Source of the DNA: Acidobacteriota bacterium
Lineage (GTDB): Bacteria > Acidobacteriota > Thermoanaerobaculia > Gp7-AA8 > JAHWKK01
Reading direction: 5' to 3'
Length of the DNA stretch: 64,000 bases
Assembly (NCBI GenBank): GCA_019347945.1
Contig: JAHWKK010000009.1
Span: 62,001 to 126,000 of the forward strand
Shown one piece after another: positions 49,659-57,946 of the stretch. A program made the position numbers and the translations under genes. Each line of letters begins with the position of its first letter. Within the stretch, counting starts at the first letter, position 1. The notes beneath the pieces were generated by a model that was given only the letters and a program-made list of their open reading frames with translations, was not told where the DNA came from and ran no database searches.

Positions 49659-50465
49659 TCAACTCGCGACGGCGAGGGTCATCGGCTGCTGTCCGCCCAT
49701 GCCGTTTTCCCCTCCGAAGGGCTGCCAGCCCTCGACCACCTCCCGGCGGACCGCGGCGCGAGCCGGCTCTTCAGCGCTCGCCCACACTGCCGAGAGCGGG
49801 GTGCTCGCCAGGTACTGGTCGAGGAACTCAGCGGGTGGAGGCATGGTCAGGGGGATTTTCTCCTCCCGGATGTCCATCGTGTCGAACCCTCCGTCGCGAA
49901 GCAGCTTCTCGATCTCGTTCCTCTCGTGGAGCGAGAAAACCTGGCGCACGAAACCCGCCGCGGGAGGCTCGAGGTGCCGACCCAGGGCCTGCTCGAGCAC
50001 GCCGAACAACGGTGTCATCGGGCCCGGCAGGCTCAGCAGCACTCGGCCTTCCGGCGTCAGTACCCGCCGCATCTCGCGGATTGCCTGAACGCGGTCCTGG
50101 AAGAACTGCAGGGACATCTGGCAGAGAACGACGTCGAACGCGTCGTCGCCGAGAGGAATCGACTCGGCCGGCGCCTGATGCCATTCCACCGGGGCCTCCT
50201 CCGGCACGACCGTGGATGCGACCGCGAGCATTGCCGGGTTCACGTCGATGCCCACGACCGAACCTTCGGGGCCTACCTTCTCGATGGCCATCCGCGCGAC
50301 GATTCCCGTGCCGCATCCGACGTCGAGCGCCCGTTCACCCGGCTCCAGACGCGCGGCCTCGGTCAGATGCTCGGCAACCGGTCTGCCGATCGCCGGGACG
50401 AAGAAACGCTCGTAATTCTCCGCCGCGATGATCCCGTGAGATTTTTCGAAATCCGCTGGTGCCAT
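49659..50465 (-). CDS. Class I SAM-dependent methyltransferase
   Basis: The 268-residue product has the Rossmann methyltransferase core with motif I LDVGCGTGIVAR, an acidic SAM-ribose residue in VVGIDVNP, and motif IV DVVLCQMSLQFF, in the order of the UbiE/Coq5-like Methyltransf_11 group. The C-terminus GGENGMGGQQPM is glycine-rich. Substrate is not evident. It follows dapB by 54 bases on the same strand and may be read through from it, but no lysine-pathway role is known for such enzymes. Confidence 0.88.
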   Translation of the reverse strand: MAPADFEKSHGIIAAENYERFFVPAIGRPVAEHLTEAARLEPGERALDVGCGTGIVARMAIEKVGPEGSVVGIDVNPAMLAVASTVVPEEAPVEWHQAPAESIPLGDDAFDVVLCQMSLQFFQDRVQAIREMRRVLTPEGRVLLSLPGPMTPLFGVLEQALGRHLEPPAAGFVRQVFSLHERNEIEKLLRDGGFDTMDIREEKIPLTMPPPAEFLDQYLASTPLSAVWASAEEPARAAVRREVVEGWQPFGGENGMGGQQPMTLAVAS

Positions 50466-50519
50466 GGCTCAAAACCGTAGAGGATCACCGCCGATGATGC
50501 AAGTTCAGAACAGGATCCT

Positions 50520-51191
50520 CTATAACTCCATCAGTTCCGCAAAGCTCATGAATCCCGTACTGCCTCCGATCCGCTCCGCCGCCAGGACCGCCCCGGTGGC
50601 GAACCCGTCGCGGCTTCGCGCACGGTGGGAGAGCTCGACCAGATCCTCGGGCGAATCGAGAAAGAGCGTGTGAAGGCCGAACTCCGCGCCGACGCGCGAG
50701 GAGACGATCGGCGGCTGCTCTCCGAAGCCTTCGGCGAAGACCTTTCCCAACCGGATCGCCGTGCCGCTCGGCGCATCCTTCTTCTGCGAATGGTGCCGCT
50801 CCTCGATCCCCGCCTCGAATCCGCCGAACTTACTCGCGAGCTCACCCGCGACTACCCCGAGCCGGAAGAGGATGTTCGCGCCGGGCGAGAAGTTGGCCGC
50901 ATGGACCATCCCGATTTCGGCCTTCTCAACTCGTTTCCGGATTTCATCCTCGCGGTCGTTCCAGCCCGTCGTTCCCGTGACGAGCGCTTTTCCGGCCTCG
51001 CAGGCCGCTTGGACGACCCGGTCGATCGCGTCGGCGTGCGAAAAGTCGATGATGACATTTGCATCGCCGATCGCGGCCGGGGAGATCGGATTGGAGGAAT
51101 CGAATCGACCGGCGATCTCGTGGCCGCGCGATTCGCAGACGCGCTCGACCGCCCGGCCCATCCGTCCGGTTCCGTGAATGGCGAGTTTCAT
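50520..51191 (-). CDS. dapB: 4-Hydroxy-tetrahydrodipicolinate reductase, short form
   Basis: DapB reduces the DapA product with NAD(P)H. The 223-residue protein has the nucleotide-binding GTGRMGRAV, VTGTTGW, the NFSPGAN loop and the signature ERHHSQKKDAPSGTA. Usual DapBs have about 240-270 residues; here the region between the first strand and VIIDFSH is shortened. Catalytic His and Lys are kept. Its ATG overlaps the stop of a 20-codon reading frame. It lies apart from lysC by 171 bases that include the two-hairpin element. Confidence 0.94.
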   Translation of the reverse strand: MKLAIHGTGRMGRAVERVCESRGHEIAGRFDSSNPISPAAIGDANVIIDFSHADAIDRVVQAACEAGKALVTGTTGWNDREDEIRKRVEKAEIGMVHAANFSPGANILFRLGVVAGELASKFGGFEAGIEERHHSQKKDAPSGTAIRLGKVFAEGFGEQPPIVSSRVGAEFGLHTLFLDSPEDLVELSHRARSRDGFATGAVLAAERIGGSTGFMSFAELMEL

Positions 51192-51250
51192 GGAATCCGG
51201 CTTTCCGAGTACGCCGGCTCGTATTTGATCTCGACGAAGAGCTCGTTCAT
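51188..51250 (-). CDS. Possible 20-codon leader overlapping dapB
   Basis: An ATG at 51250 opens 20 codons (starting MNELFVEIKYEP) ending in a TGA that overlaps the dapB ATG by four bases. The overlap pattern equals that of the real coupled genes in this window. The ribosome site is weak and the frame is also open upstream without a start. It could be a coupling leader peptide or chance. It holds no lysine codon run expected of an attenuator. Confidence 0.3.
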   Translation of the reverse strand: MNELFVEIKYEPAYSESRIP

Positions 51251-51298
51251 GGATGAATCATACCCGCGGCCAGGGCAGACGCTCGTGGAATGATACGC

Positions 51299-51345
51299 GC
51301 CGGTTGGAAACCGGCGATACGGCCGCTTGAAAAGCGGCGCTACAT
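51299..51345 (-). repeat. Two-hairpin element, minus orientation
   Basis: GCCGGTT/AACCGGC (51299-51315) and GCCGCTT/AAGCGGC (51322-51338), each with a 3-base loop, are followed by GCTAC. This is the reverse complement of the element at 40600-40645, with only loop and linker changes. It lies between lysC and dapB. Confidence 0.8.
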
Positions 51346-51362
51346 TGGCCTTTGGAACGCGC

Positions 51363-52721
51363 CTAGCTTTCGAAGGCGGCGTGGTGAATCTTGCGCACCG
51401 CGTCCTCCGCGTCCTCTTCGCTCACGACGACGGTGAGGTTGAGCCCGGACCTCGCGAGCGACATCATCGCGATCGGAACGTCCTTCAGCGATGCGAAGAT
51501 CCTCGAGGCGGTCGGCGGATCTCCGAGGATCTCGCGACCGACGATCGCGATCGCCGCGTAGCCGGACTCGACATCGACTCGCCCGAACTCCGCCAGCCCC
51601 TTCTCGATCTCGTCGAGCCGTGCGTGAGCGTCGACGGTCAGCGAGATCGAGACCTCCGAGGTCGCGATGACGTCCACTGAAGCTTCCACCCGTGCGAAAA
51701 CGTCCAGGACGCTGGCGAGAATGCCGTGCGTCCCGAGCATCCTGGGCGAGCTCACCGTCACGATCGCCATCCCCGAACTGATTGCGACCGCCCGCGGGCG
51801 GCATCGCGTCCCGTCTCCGTCCCGAGAGATCAGCGTTCCCGGGCTCGATGGGTTGCCTGTGTTCCTGATGCGCACCGGGATGTCGCGCTCGACGGCCGGT
51901 TCGATCGTTCGCGGATGGAGCACCTTCGCCCCGAAATAAGCGAGCTCGGCCGCTTCGGCATACGTGAGCTGCTCGATGAGCCTCGCTCCCGGGATCATTC
52001 GCGGATCGGAGGTCATCATCCCGTCGACGTCGGTCCAGATCTGGATCTCCTCGGCGCCGATCGCCGCCCCGACGATCGCGGCGCTGTAATCCGATCCGCC
52101 TCGACCGAGGGTCGTGATCGCCCCGGACATCGCCCGGCCGTAGTACCCCCCCATCACAGGGATCCGCCCCTTCTCGACCTCGGGGATGATCTTCTCGGCC
52201 GCGGCGCGCGCTGTCGCCTCCATGATGGGCTCGGCGTTGCCGAACGCTTCGTTGGTCCGGATCACCTCACCGGAGTCGACGTGAACGGCGCGAAGTCTTC
52301 GGGTGCGGACCGTATACGCGAAGAGCACCGACGACAGGGTCTCGCCGAGCGAGACGATCTTGTCGCGGGCGCGCGGACTGACCTCACCGACCAGGCTGAG
52401 GCCGCGGAGCACGGCGAGGATCTCGTCGAGCTGCCTTCCGAGCTGCGAGTTGAACGATTCGAAAAAATCGGATTTCTGGATGACGAGCTCGTTGGCGACT
52501 TCCTCATGGCGCGTCCTCACCTTCGCGACGGTTCTCTGCGCCGCTTCCCAGTCACCGGCGGCTGCATCGGCTGCGGCCTGGACGAGATCGTTTGTGACGC
52601 CCGAGAGCGCGGATACGACGACGACCGCCCCCCGGTCGGCGACCTCCGAGACGATTCCGATCGCTCGGGAAAGGGCCTCGACGCTTCCGACGGAGGTTCC
52701 TCCGAACTTGAGAACGATCAT
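51363..52721 (-). CDS. lysC: Aspartate kinase
   Basis: LysC phosphorylates aspartate, the first step to lysine, threonine and methionine. The 452-residue product begins VLKFGGTSV, has the SLGET, TLGRGGSDYSA and WTDVDGMMTSDPR motifs of the kinase domain, and two ACT regulatory domains from about 310 (VTVSSPRML and IAIVGREI). It is an ordinary monofunctional enzyme and probably feedback regulated through the ACT domains. Its ATG overlaps the asd stop by four bases, so it is coupled to asd. Confidence 0.97.
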   Translation of the reverse strand: MIVLKFGGTSVGSVEALSRAIGIVSEVADRGAVVVVSALSGVTNDLVQAAADAAAGDWEAAQRTVAKVRTRHEEVANELVIQKSDFFESFNSQLGRQLDEILAVLRGLSLVGEVSPRARDKIVSLGETLSSVLFAYTVRTRRLRAVHVDSGEVIRTNEAFGNAEPIMEATARAAAEKIIPEVEKGRIPVMGGYYGRAMSGAITTLGRGGSDYSAAIVGAAIGAEEIQIWTDVDGMMTSDPRMIPGARLIEQLTYAEAAELAYFGAKVLHPRTIEPAVERDIPVRIRNTGNPSSPGTLISRDGDGTRCRPRAVAISSGMAIVTVSSPRMLGTHGILASVLDVFARVEASVDVIATSEVSISLTVDAHARLDEIEKGLAEFGRVDVESGYAAIAIVGREILGDPPTASRIFASLKDVPIAMMSLARSGLNLTVVVSEEDAEDAVRKIHHAAFES

Positions 52722-53854
52722 CCTGCTGGTACGAGCCCCTTCGCGTGAATCAATTCGGCGTTCAGGAGCGCCGCCCCGGCGGCTCCACGGATCGTGTTGT
52801 GAACGAGCGCAACCATCCGGACGTCGAGAACCGGACAGGAGCGAAGACGTCCGACCGTGACGACCATCCCTCTTCCACTGTCGCGATCCAGGCGCGGCTG
52901 CGGCCGGTCGTCTTCCTCGGCAAGCACCACCGGTTTCGGCGGCGCCGAAGGAAGCCTGAGTCGCTGCGGCTCCCCCTCGAAGTTCCGGATTGCTTCACGG
53001 GCATCCTCGATCAGCACGTCGATCGGAAAGCTCTGTCGAAGATTTTCACTGTACCGATACCGGAAAGAGATGCAGACCATGTGTCCGTCGGTGACCGGCA
53101 CCCGGTTGGCGTGGGCTGAGATCGTGATCGGAGCCTCGCGGAAACCATCGCTTTCCCACAGCCCGAGAATTCTCTGCGGCTCGGACTCGATCTTCTCTTC
53201 CTCTCCGCCAATGTGAGGAACCACGTTATCGCTGATGTCCCAGGCAGTTACCCCGGCGTACCCTGCTCCTGAAATCGCCTGCATCGTCGCCACGTGCATC
53301 GTTTCGATGCCGTGCTGTCGTTCGATCGGAGCGATGGCGAGAGTCAGACCGATCGTGGAGCAGTTCGGGTTCGTGACGATGAAGCCTTCCCCTCCGCGTC
53401 GCGCCTTCTGCCGCTCGATGGCGTCGAGGTGACCGGCATTGATCTCAGGAATCAGCAGGGGAACGTCCGGGTCCATTCGATGGTTCTTCGCATTCGAGAT
53501 GACCGCGTGCCCCCTGTCCGCGTACGTCTCCTCCGCGGATCCGGCAACTGACGAATCGAGAGCCGAGAAAACGATCCGGCTCGACAGCTCGGAGCCGAGC
53601 TCTTTGACCACCATTCCAGCGGCTTCCTCCGGCAATCGCGTCGAAAGCCGCCACGGAGCTGCGTCGGCGTAATTCCTCCCGGCACTCCGCTCCGATGCAA
53701 CCAGCTCCGAAACACGGAACCACGGGTGCTCTTCGAGAAGCTGGACGAAGCGCTGCCCGACGGAGCCCGTGGCTCCGAGGACCGCAACCGGAAGGCGCCC
53801 TCCATCGAGCACCTCCTGCGGCAACTGTTCAGATTCGGTCTCGGCGACTGTCAT
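52718..53854 (-). CDS. asd: Aspartate-semialdehyde dehydrogenase, archaeal/fungal-type subgroup
   Basis: Asd reduces aspartyl phosphate to the semialdehyde. The 378-residue protein has VLGATGSVGQRFVQLL, SNAKNHRMDPDVPLLIPEIN, the nucleophile Cys in TNPNCSTIG and the His in SAHANRVPV. The HRMDPDVPL and PEIN stretches place it with the subgroup found in archaea and fungi and some bacteria, not E. coli Asd. About 18 extra residues precede the domain. It lies 12 bases after rph and overlaps lysC, so the unit is rph-asd-lysC. Confidence 0.95.
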   Translation of the reverse strand: MTVAETESEQLPQEVLDGGRLPVAVLGATGSVGQRFVQLLEEHPWFRVSELVASERSAGRNYADAAPWRLSTRLPEEAAGMVVKELGSELSSRIVFSALDSSVAGSAEETYADRGHAVISNAKNHRMDPDVPLLIPEINAGHLDAIERQKARRGGEGFIVTNPNCSTIGLTLAIAPIERQHGIETMHVATMQAISGAGYAGVTAWDISDNVVPHIGGEEEKIESEPQRILGLWESDGFREAPITISAHANRVPVTDGHMVCISFRYRYSENLRQSFPIDVLIEDAREAIRNFEGEPQRLRLPSAPPKPVVLAEEDDRPQPRLDRDSGRGMVVTVGRLRSCPVLDVRMVALVHNTIRGAAGAALLNAELIHAKGLVPAG

Positions 53855-53866
53855 CGGTGTGGCCGC

Positions 53867-54655
53867 TCAGCGAAATCGCTTGTTCAACCGGCTCATCGAA
53901 AGCTTGTTCACCTTCTCGATGATCGGGTCGAGAACCTCGTGCTGCGCCGCCGACAGCGCTGCAATCCCGGTGCGCGCGAGCTTCAACATCGCTTCGGACT
54001 CTTCCTGTGAGAAGGTCCGGCCCTCGGCTGAGCCCTGGATCTCGACGAACTGATCGTTGTCCGTCGCCACAATGTTCATGTCGACGTCGGCCTTCGAATC
54101 CTCCCGGTAGATCAGATCGAGCATCGGGACACCGCCCACGATTCCGACCGAGACCGCGGCAATCCATCGCGAGAGCGGCCAGGCGAGAATCCGTTCTTCC
54201 AGATAATGGTTCCCCAGCGCCATGACGAGAGCCACGAAACCGCCGGTAATGGAAGCTGTGCGCGTCCCGCCATCCGCCTGAATGACGTCGCAATCGATCC
54301 AGACCGTCCTCTCCCCGAGCGCTTCGAAGTCGACCGCCGCGCGCAGTGACCGCCCGATCAGCCGCTGGATCTCCAGAGTCCGGCCCCCCTGCTTCCCCCG
54401 AGACGCCTCGCGCTGGGTGCGCTCATTGGTGGCGCGTGGCAGCATGCCGTACTCGGCTGTGATCCATCCCTTGCCGGTTCGATGGAGAAAGGAGGGAACT
54501 CTCTCTTCGATCGACGCGGTGCAGATCACTTTCGTGTCGCCCGCCTCGATCAGACACGATCCTTCCGCATTCTTGATGAAACCGGGGTTCAGAATGACCG
54601 GCCGAAGCTCATCGAAGGCCCGTCCGTCGATCCGCTCGACGCGCTCATCGTTCAT
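53867..54655 (-). CDS. rph: Ribonuclease PH
   Basis: RNase PH trims the 3' ends of tRNA precursors using phosphate. The 262-residue product has the PH fold with [25 protein letters not shown], the phosphate-binding RLIGRSLRA and the catalytic-type region [16 protein letters not shown]. The C-terminal helix [11 protein letters not shown] is somewhat longer than usual. It is followed by asd after 12 bases and preceded by the fumarase beta gene at 52 bases, all on the minus strand, so transcription may be shared. Confidence 0.95.
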   Translation of the reverse strand: MNDERVERIDGRAFDELRPVILNPGFIKNAEGSCLIEAGDTKVICTASIEERVPSFLHRTGKGWITAEYGMLPRATNERTQREASRGKQGGRTLEIQRLIGRSLRAAVDFEALGERTVWIDCDVIQADGGTRTASITGGFVALVMALGNHYLEERILAWPLSRWIAAVSVGIVGGVPMLDLIYREDSKADVDMNIVATDNDQFVEIQGSAEGRTFSQEESEAMLKLARTGIAALSAAQHEVLDPIIEKVNKLSMSRLNKRFR

Positions 54656-54707
54656 TGAGCCAGCATATCAGGGCTGTCCGATCATGGATCAGCGCAACGG
54701 CGCAGTC

Positions 54708-55280
54708 TCAGGCCTTCAGACCCGCCATGCGGCTCTGCGACTCAGCCAGTACGTCTCTGTGGAGACTGTTGCCATGAGAGTCCATCGTAACGATCGCGGT
54801 GAAACCCTCGACCCAGAGGTGCCAGATTGCCTCCGGGCTTCCGAGATCGAGCCAGTCGACCCCATCCACGCGCGTGATTGACTCTGCACAAACCTGAGCT
54901 GCACCACCGATCGCATGCATGTAGACCGCACCGTATTTCGCGCAACCCTCCAGAGTTTTTGACCCCATCCCGCCCTTGCCGATCACTCCGCGAATTCCAT
55001 GGTCGCGCATCACCTCCCACTGGTACGGTTCCTCGCGCGAGGAGGTCGTCGGGCCCGCTGCCTTGCACACCCACTTCCCCTCTTCCTCGATCATGACCGG
55101 GCCGCAGTGATAGATGATGTGGCCTCGCAAATCCACCGGGGGCGCGACTCCCTCGTGAATCCTGTGATGAACGGCGTCCCGTCCCGTGAAGAGCCGCCCG
55201 GTGATCGCGACCGAGTCACCCACTCGGAGCTCCCGGATCGTCTCCTCACTGACTGGCGTGGTCAACGCGACTCGGGCCAT
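54708..55280 (-). CDS. Class I fumarase beta subunit
   Basis: The 190-residue product corresponds to the C-terminal domain of iron-sulfur fumarase/tartrate dehydratase: LRVGDSVAITGRLFTGRDAVHHR, IYHCGPVM, GPTTSSR and GVIGKGGMG. In this class the domain holds substrate-binding residues and works with the iron-sulfur alpha subunit. It begins 42 bases after the alpha gene, as two-subunit enzymes of this class do. Fumarate hydratase is likelier than tartrate dehydratase because the pair is single and near central metabolism. Confidence 0.92.
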   Translation of the reverse strand: MARVALTTPVSEETIRELRVGDSVAITGRLFTGRDAVHHRIHEGVAPPVDLRGHIIYHCGPVMIEEEGKWVCKAAGPTTSSREEPYQWEVMRDHGIRGVIGKGGMGSKTLEGCAKYGAVYMHAIGGAAQVCAESITRVDGVDWLDLGSPEAIWHLWVEGFTAIVTMDSHGNSLHRDVLAESQSRMAGLKA

Positions 55281-55322
55281 GCCATCCTCGCCTCGCTCGA
55301 CTTCTCGAGCGCTTCCACCGTG

Positions 55323-56237
55323 CTATTCATACAGCCACTTCCTGACCGTTCCGTCGGCAGCCATTTCGACGCCTCGGCGCCGGTAAGCCCAGCACATGTA
55401 GGCCACGCTGACGTAGAAACTCGCTGGAAGCCGGTTCAGCTTGCCGATTTTGCAGGCCAGCAGCGTGGTTTTTCCGCCGAAGCCCATCGGGCCGATACCG
55501 AGTCTGTTGGCCTTCTCCACCACGCGCGACTCCATCTCGCCGAGCACCGGGTCGTCGTTCCGATCCGCCATCGTCCGCAGAAGCTGCTCCTTCGCATGCG
55601 AGTAGCCGGTAGCGCGGTCTCCTCCGATGCAGACCCCGAGGATCCCGGGACCGCAACCCTGTCCCTGCGCGCGGACGACGGAATCGAGAATCGCGTTTTC
55701 GACGCCCGCGAGGTCGCGCCCTCCGAGCTCGGGGTCCGGCAGGCTGTACTGCGCGTTCATGTTCTCGCATCCACCGCCTTTCAGAACGAGCCGTACGTCG
55801 AGGTAGTCCTCCCGCCATTGATGAAAATGAAAGACCGGCGAACCGGGGCCGGTATTGTCGCCGGTGTTTTTTCCGGTGACCGAATCGACGCTGTTCTGAC
55901 GGAGATAACCCATCCGTGTCGCAAGTCGGACCACATCGGTGATCGTTTCCTCGAGCTCGATCTGGTCGTACCCGACGGGCGTCCTGATGAAGAAGATAAT
56001 CGTGCCGGTGTCCTGACAGAGCGGGAGCGATTTTGATTTCGCCAGGTTGATATTGCAGCCGATGACATCGAGGGCGACCTCGGCGTTGGACCCTTCCTCT
56101 TCGTCGCCTCTCGCCTCGGAGATTGCCCAGGCGACGTCGTCGGGAAGGATCGTGCTGGTCTTCCGGATGAGCTCGAGAATCGTCCGTCCGGACTCGGGCA
56201 GACGAGCGGTTTCATCCTGAATCGGTTCGGCAGTCAT
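55323..56237 (-). CDS. Class I fumarase alpha subunit, 4Fe-4S
   Basis: The 304-residue product is the N-terminal domain of class I fumarase. Three Cys expected to hold the 4Fe-4S cluster are in LPLCQDTGT, GGGCENM and GQGCGPGI. The GGDRATGYSHAKEQL and GIGPMGFGGKTTLL segments are also typical. It converts fumarate to malate with the beta subunit encoded next. An oxygen-sensitive cluster suggests the enzyme is best used at low oxygen or with repair. It is the first gene of the run through rph, asd and lysC. Confidence 0.93.
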   Translation of the reverse strand: MTAEPIQDETARLPESGRTILELIRKTSTILPDDVAWAISEARGDEEEGSNAEVALDVIGCNINLAKSKSLPLCQDTGTIIFFIRTPVGYDQIELEETITDVVRLATRMGYLRQNSVDSVTGKNTGDNTGPGSPVFHFHQWREDYLDVRLVLKGGGCENMNAQYSLPDPELGGRDLAGVENAILDSVVRAQGQGCGPGILGVCIGGDRATGYSHAKEQLLRTMADRNDDPVLGEMESRVVEKANRLGIGPMGFGGKTTLLACKIGKLNRLPASFYVSVAYMCWAYRRRGVEMAADGTVRKWLYE

Positions 56238-56352
56238 TTCTCCTCCGCATTACTCATCCGCCGCGCATCACCGGGCGTTTCAACTCCCGTCAGCCCCCCG
56301 CTCTTCCACTTGCGCGGCGGCGGTTACATTACTGCAGGGACGAAATGATCTG

Positions 56353-56360
56353 TATAGAAT
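56353..56360 (+). promoter_or_regulatory. Possible minus-10 box for the M16 protease genes
   Basis: TATAGAAT stands 69 bases before the first protease ATG, in a locally AT-richer stretch of the divergent gap with fumarase. No good minus-35 is visible at 16-18 bases. The protease ATG is preceded by AGGAGG at 56419. Confidence 0.35.
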
Positions 56361-56428
56361 GAGGCCTCGGCGACCGCCCCGACAGCGGCGGACCTGAGTA
56401 CATCCATCAACACCAATCAGGAGGAATC

Positions 56429-57946
56429 ATGATTTCCAACCAATCGCGCTCGCTCGTGATGGCACTGGCAATCCTCGCGCTTGTCCTGCCCCTTGCGGCA
56501 CAGGACATTTCGGCCTGGGAGGACCGCACGACTGTCACTACTCTCGACAACGGGCTCACCGTCGTCGTCGTCGAGCGCCACGAGGCGCCGGTGTTCTCGT
56601 TCTTCACCCATGTCCGCGCCGGAGGAGCCCAGGAAGTCCCCGGGATTACCGGTCTCGCTCACATGTTCGAGCACATGGCTTTCAAAGGAACCTACGACAT
56701 CGGAACCGAGGATTACGCGGCGGAGAGGGCAGCTCTCGAAGAAGTCGAGCGCGCCTACGTCGCCTACGATCGAGCCCGCCGCATGGAGACGGGCGCCGAC
56801 CAGGCGGAGATCGAGCGGCTGGAACAGGGCTGGCGTGATGCGATGGAGCGTGCCGACAGCTTCGTGAAGAGTAACGAGTTCGGCGAGATCATCGACCGGG
56901 TCGGCGGAGTCGGACTCAACGCGTTCACCAGCTCCGATGAGACCGGCTATTTCTATTCGATGCCCGCCAATCGACTCGAGCTCTGGGCATATCTCGAGTC
57001 GGAGCGATTCATCGAGCCGGTGATGCGGGAGTTCTACAAAGAGCGCAACGTCGTGACCGAAGAACGCCGGATGAGAACCGAGAGCAACCCCATCGGGCGT
57101 CTCATCGAGCAATTTCTCGCAACGGCCTTCACCGCCCATCCCTACGGCCAGCCAGTCGTCGGGTGGCCTTCCGATCTCAGCACTTTCTCCGCCACCGACG
57201 CGATGGAGTTCTACAGAAAGTACTACGTTCCTTCGAACATGGTCGTGACGCTCGTCGGTGACGTCACTTCGGAGACGGCGCTTCCAATCATCAGAAAGTA
57301 CTTCGGCAGGATTCCAGCCGGCGACCCGCCTCCGATCCTTCGGACGAGCGAACCGCCTCAATTCGCAGAGCGGGAAGTCATTCTGGTCGACGAATCGCAG
57401 CCCTTCTACATCGAGGGTTACCACAAGCCCGCGGCGAATCATCCCGACAACGCGATTTACAACGCGATCTCCGACATCCTGTCTAATGGCCGCACCTCGA
57501 GGCTTTACCGCGCACTGGTCAGAGATCAGCAGATCGCGGCAGTCGCCGCCGGATTCAACAACTTCCCCGGCGACCGGTACTCGAACCTGTTCGCCTTCTA
57601 CGGGGTACCGACTCCCGGTCACACCCCGGAGGAGATCCGCGACTCGATCCACGCCGAGATCGACCGGCTCAAGACCGAAGCGGTCTCCGAGGACGAACTC
57701 CAGATGGTGAAGACCCGCGCCAAAGCTTCGCTGCTTCGCCAGCTCAGAAGCAATCAGGGAATCGCCATTCAGTTCGGTACCTACCAGTCGACCCAGGGGG
57801 ACTGGCGAGAGCTGTTCCGGGATGTCGAGGAGATCGACGCCGTAACGGCTGACGACATCCTTCGGATTGCAAACGAAACGTTCACGGACGCCAATCGGAC
57901 ATCGGCAATGATCCGATCGACGAACATGGCAGGAGGTGCCCAGTGA
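56429..57946 (+). CDS. Zinc M16 peptidase, catalytic member of a pair
   Basis: The 505-residue product has a signal peptide ending AAQ at about 25. The inverted zinc motif HMFEH is at 78-82, in the LAHMFEHMAFKGT context of insulinase-type proteases, with the third ligand expected in VVTEERRM. A charged helical insert of about 50 residues (about 95-150) follows the motif; ordinary members lack it. A second M16 domain completes the clam shell. The stop overlaps the GTG of the next M16 gene, so the two form a periplasmic pair in which this one supplies zinc catalysis. Confidence 0.94.
   Translation: MISNQSRSLVMALAILALVLPLAAQDISAWEDRTTVTTLDNGLTVVVVERHEAPVFSFFTHVRAGGAQEVPGITGLAHMFEHMAFKGTYDIGTEDYAAERAALEEVERAYVAYDRARRMETGADQAEIERLEQGWRDAMERADSFVKSNEFGEIIDRVGGVGLNAFTSSDETGYFYSMPANRLELWAYLESERFIEPVMREFYKERNVVTEERRMRTESNPIGRLIEQFLATAFTAHPYGQPVVGWPSDLSTFSATDAMEFYRKYYVPSNMVVTLVGDVTSETALPIIRKYFGRIPAGDPPPILRTSEPPQFAEREVILVDESQPFYIEGYHKPAANHPDNAIYNAISDILSNGRTSRLYRALVRDQQIAAVAAGFNNFPGDRYSNLFAFYGVPTPGHTPEEIRDSIHAEIDRLKTEAVSEDELQMVKTRAKASLLRQLRSNQGIAIQFGTYQSTQGDWRELFRDVEEIDAVTADDILRIANETFTDANRTSAMIRSTNMAGGAQ

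Noticed and set aside
53855-53866. Lysine riboswitch before asd-lysC
   Set aside because: Only 12 bases separate rph and asd, and the other gaps before dapA and dapB consist of repeats without a lysine-riboswitch layout.
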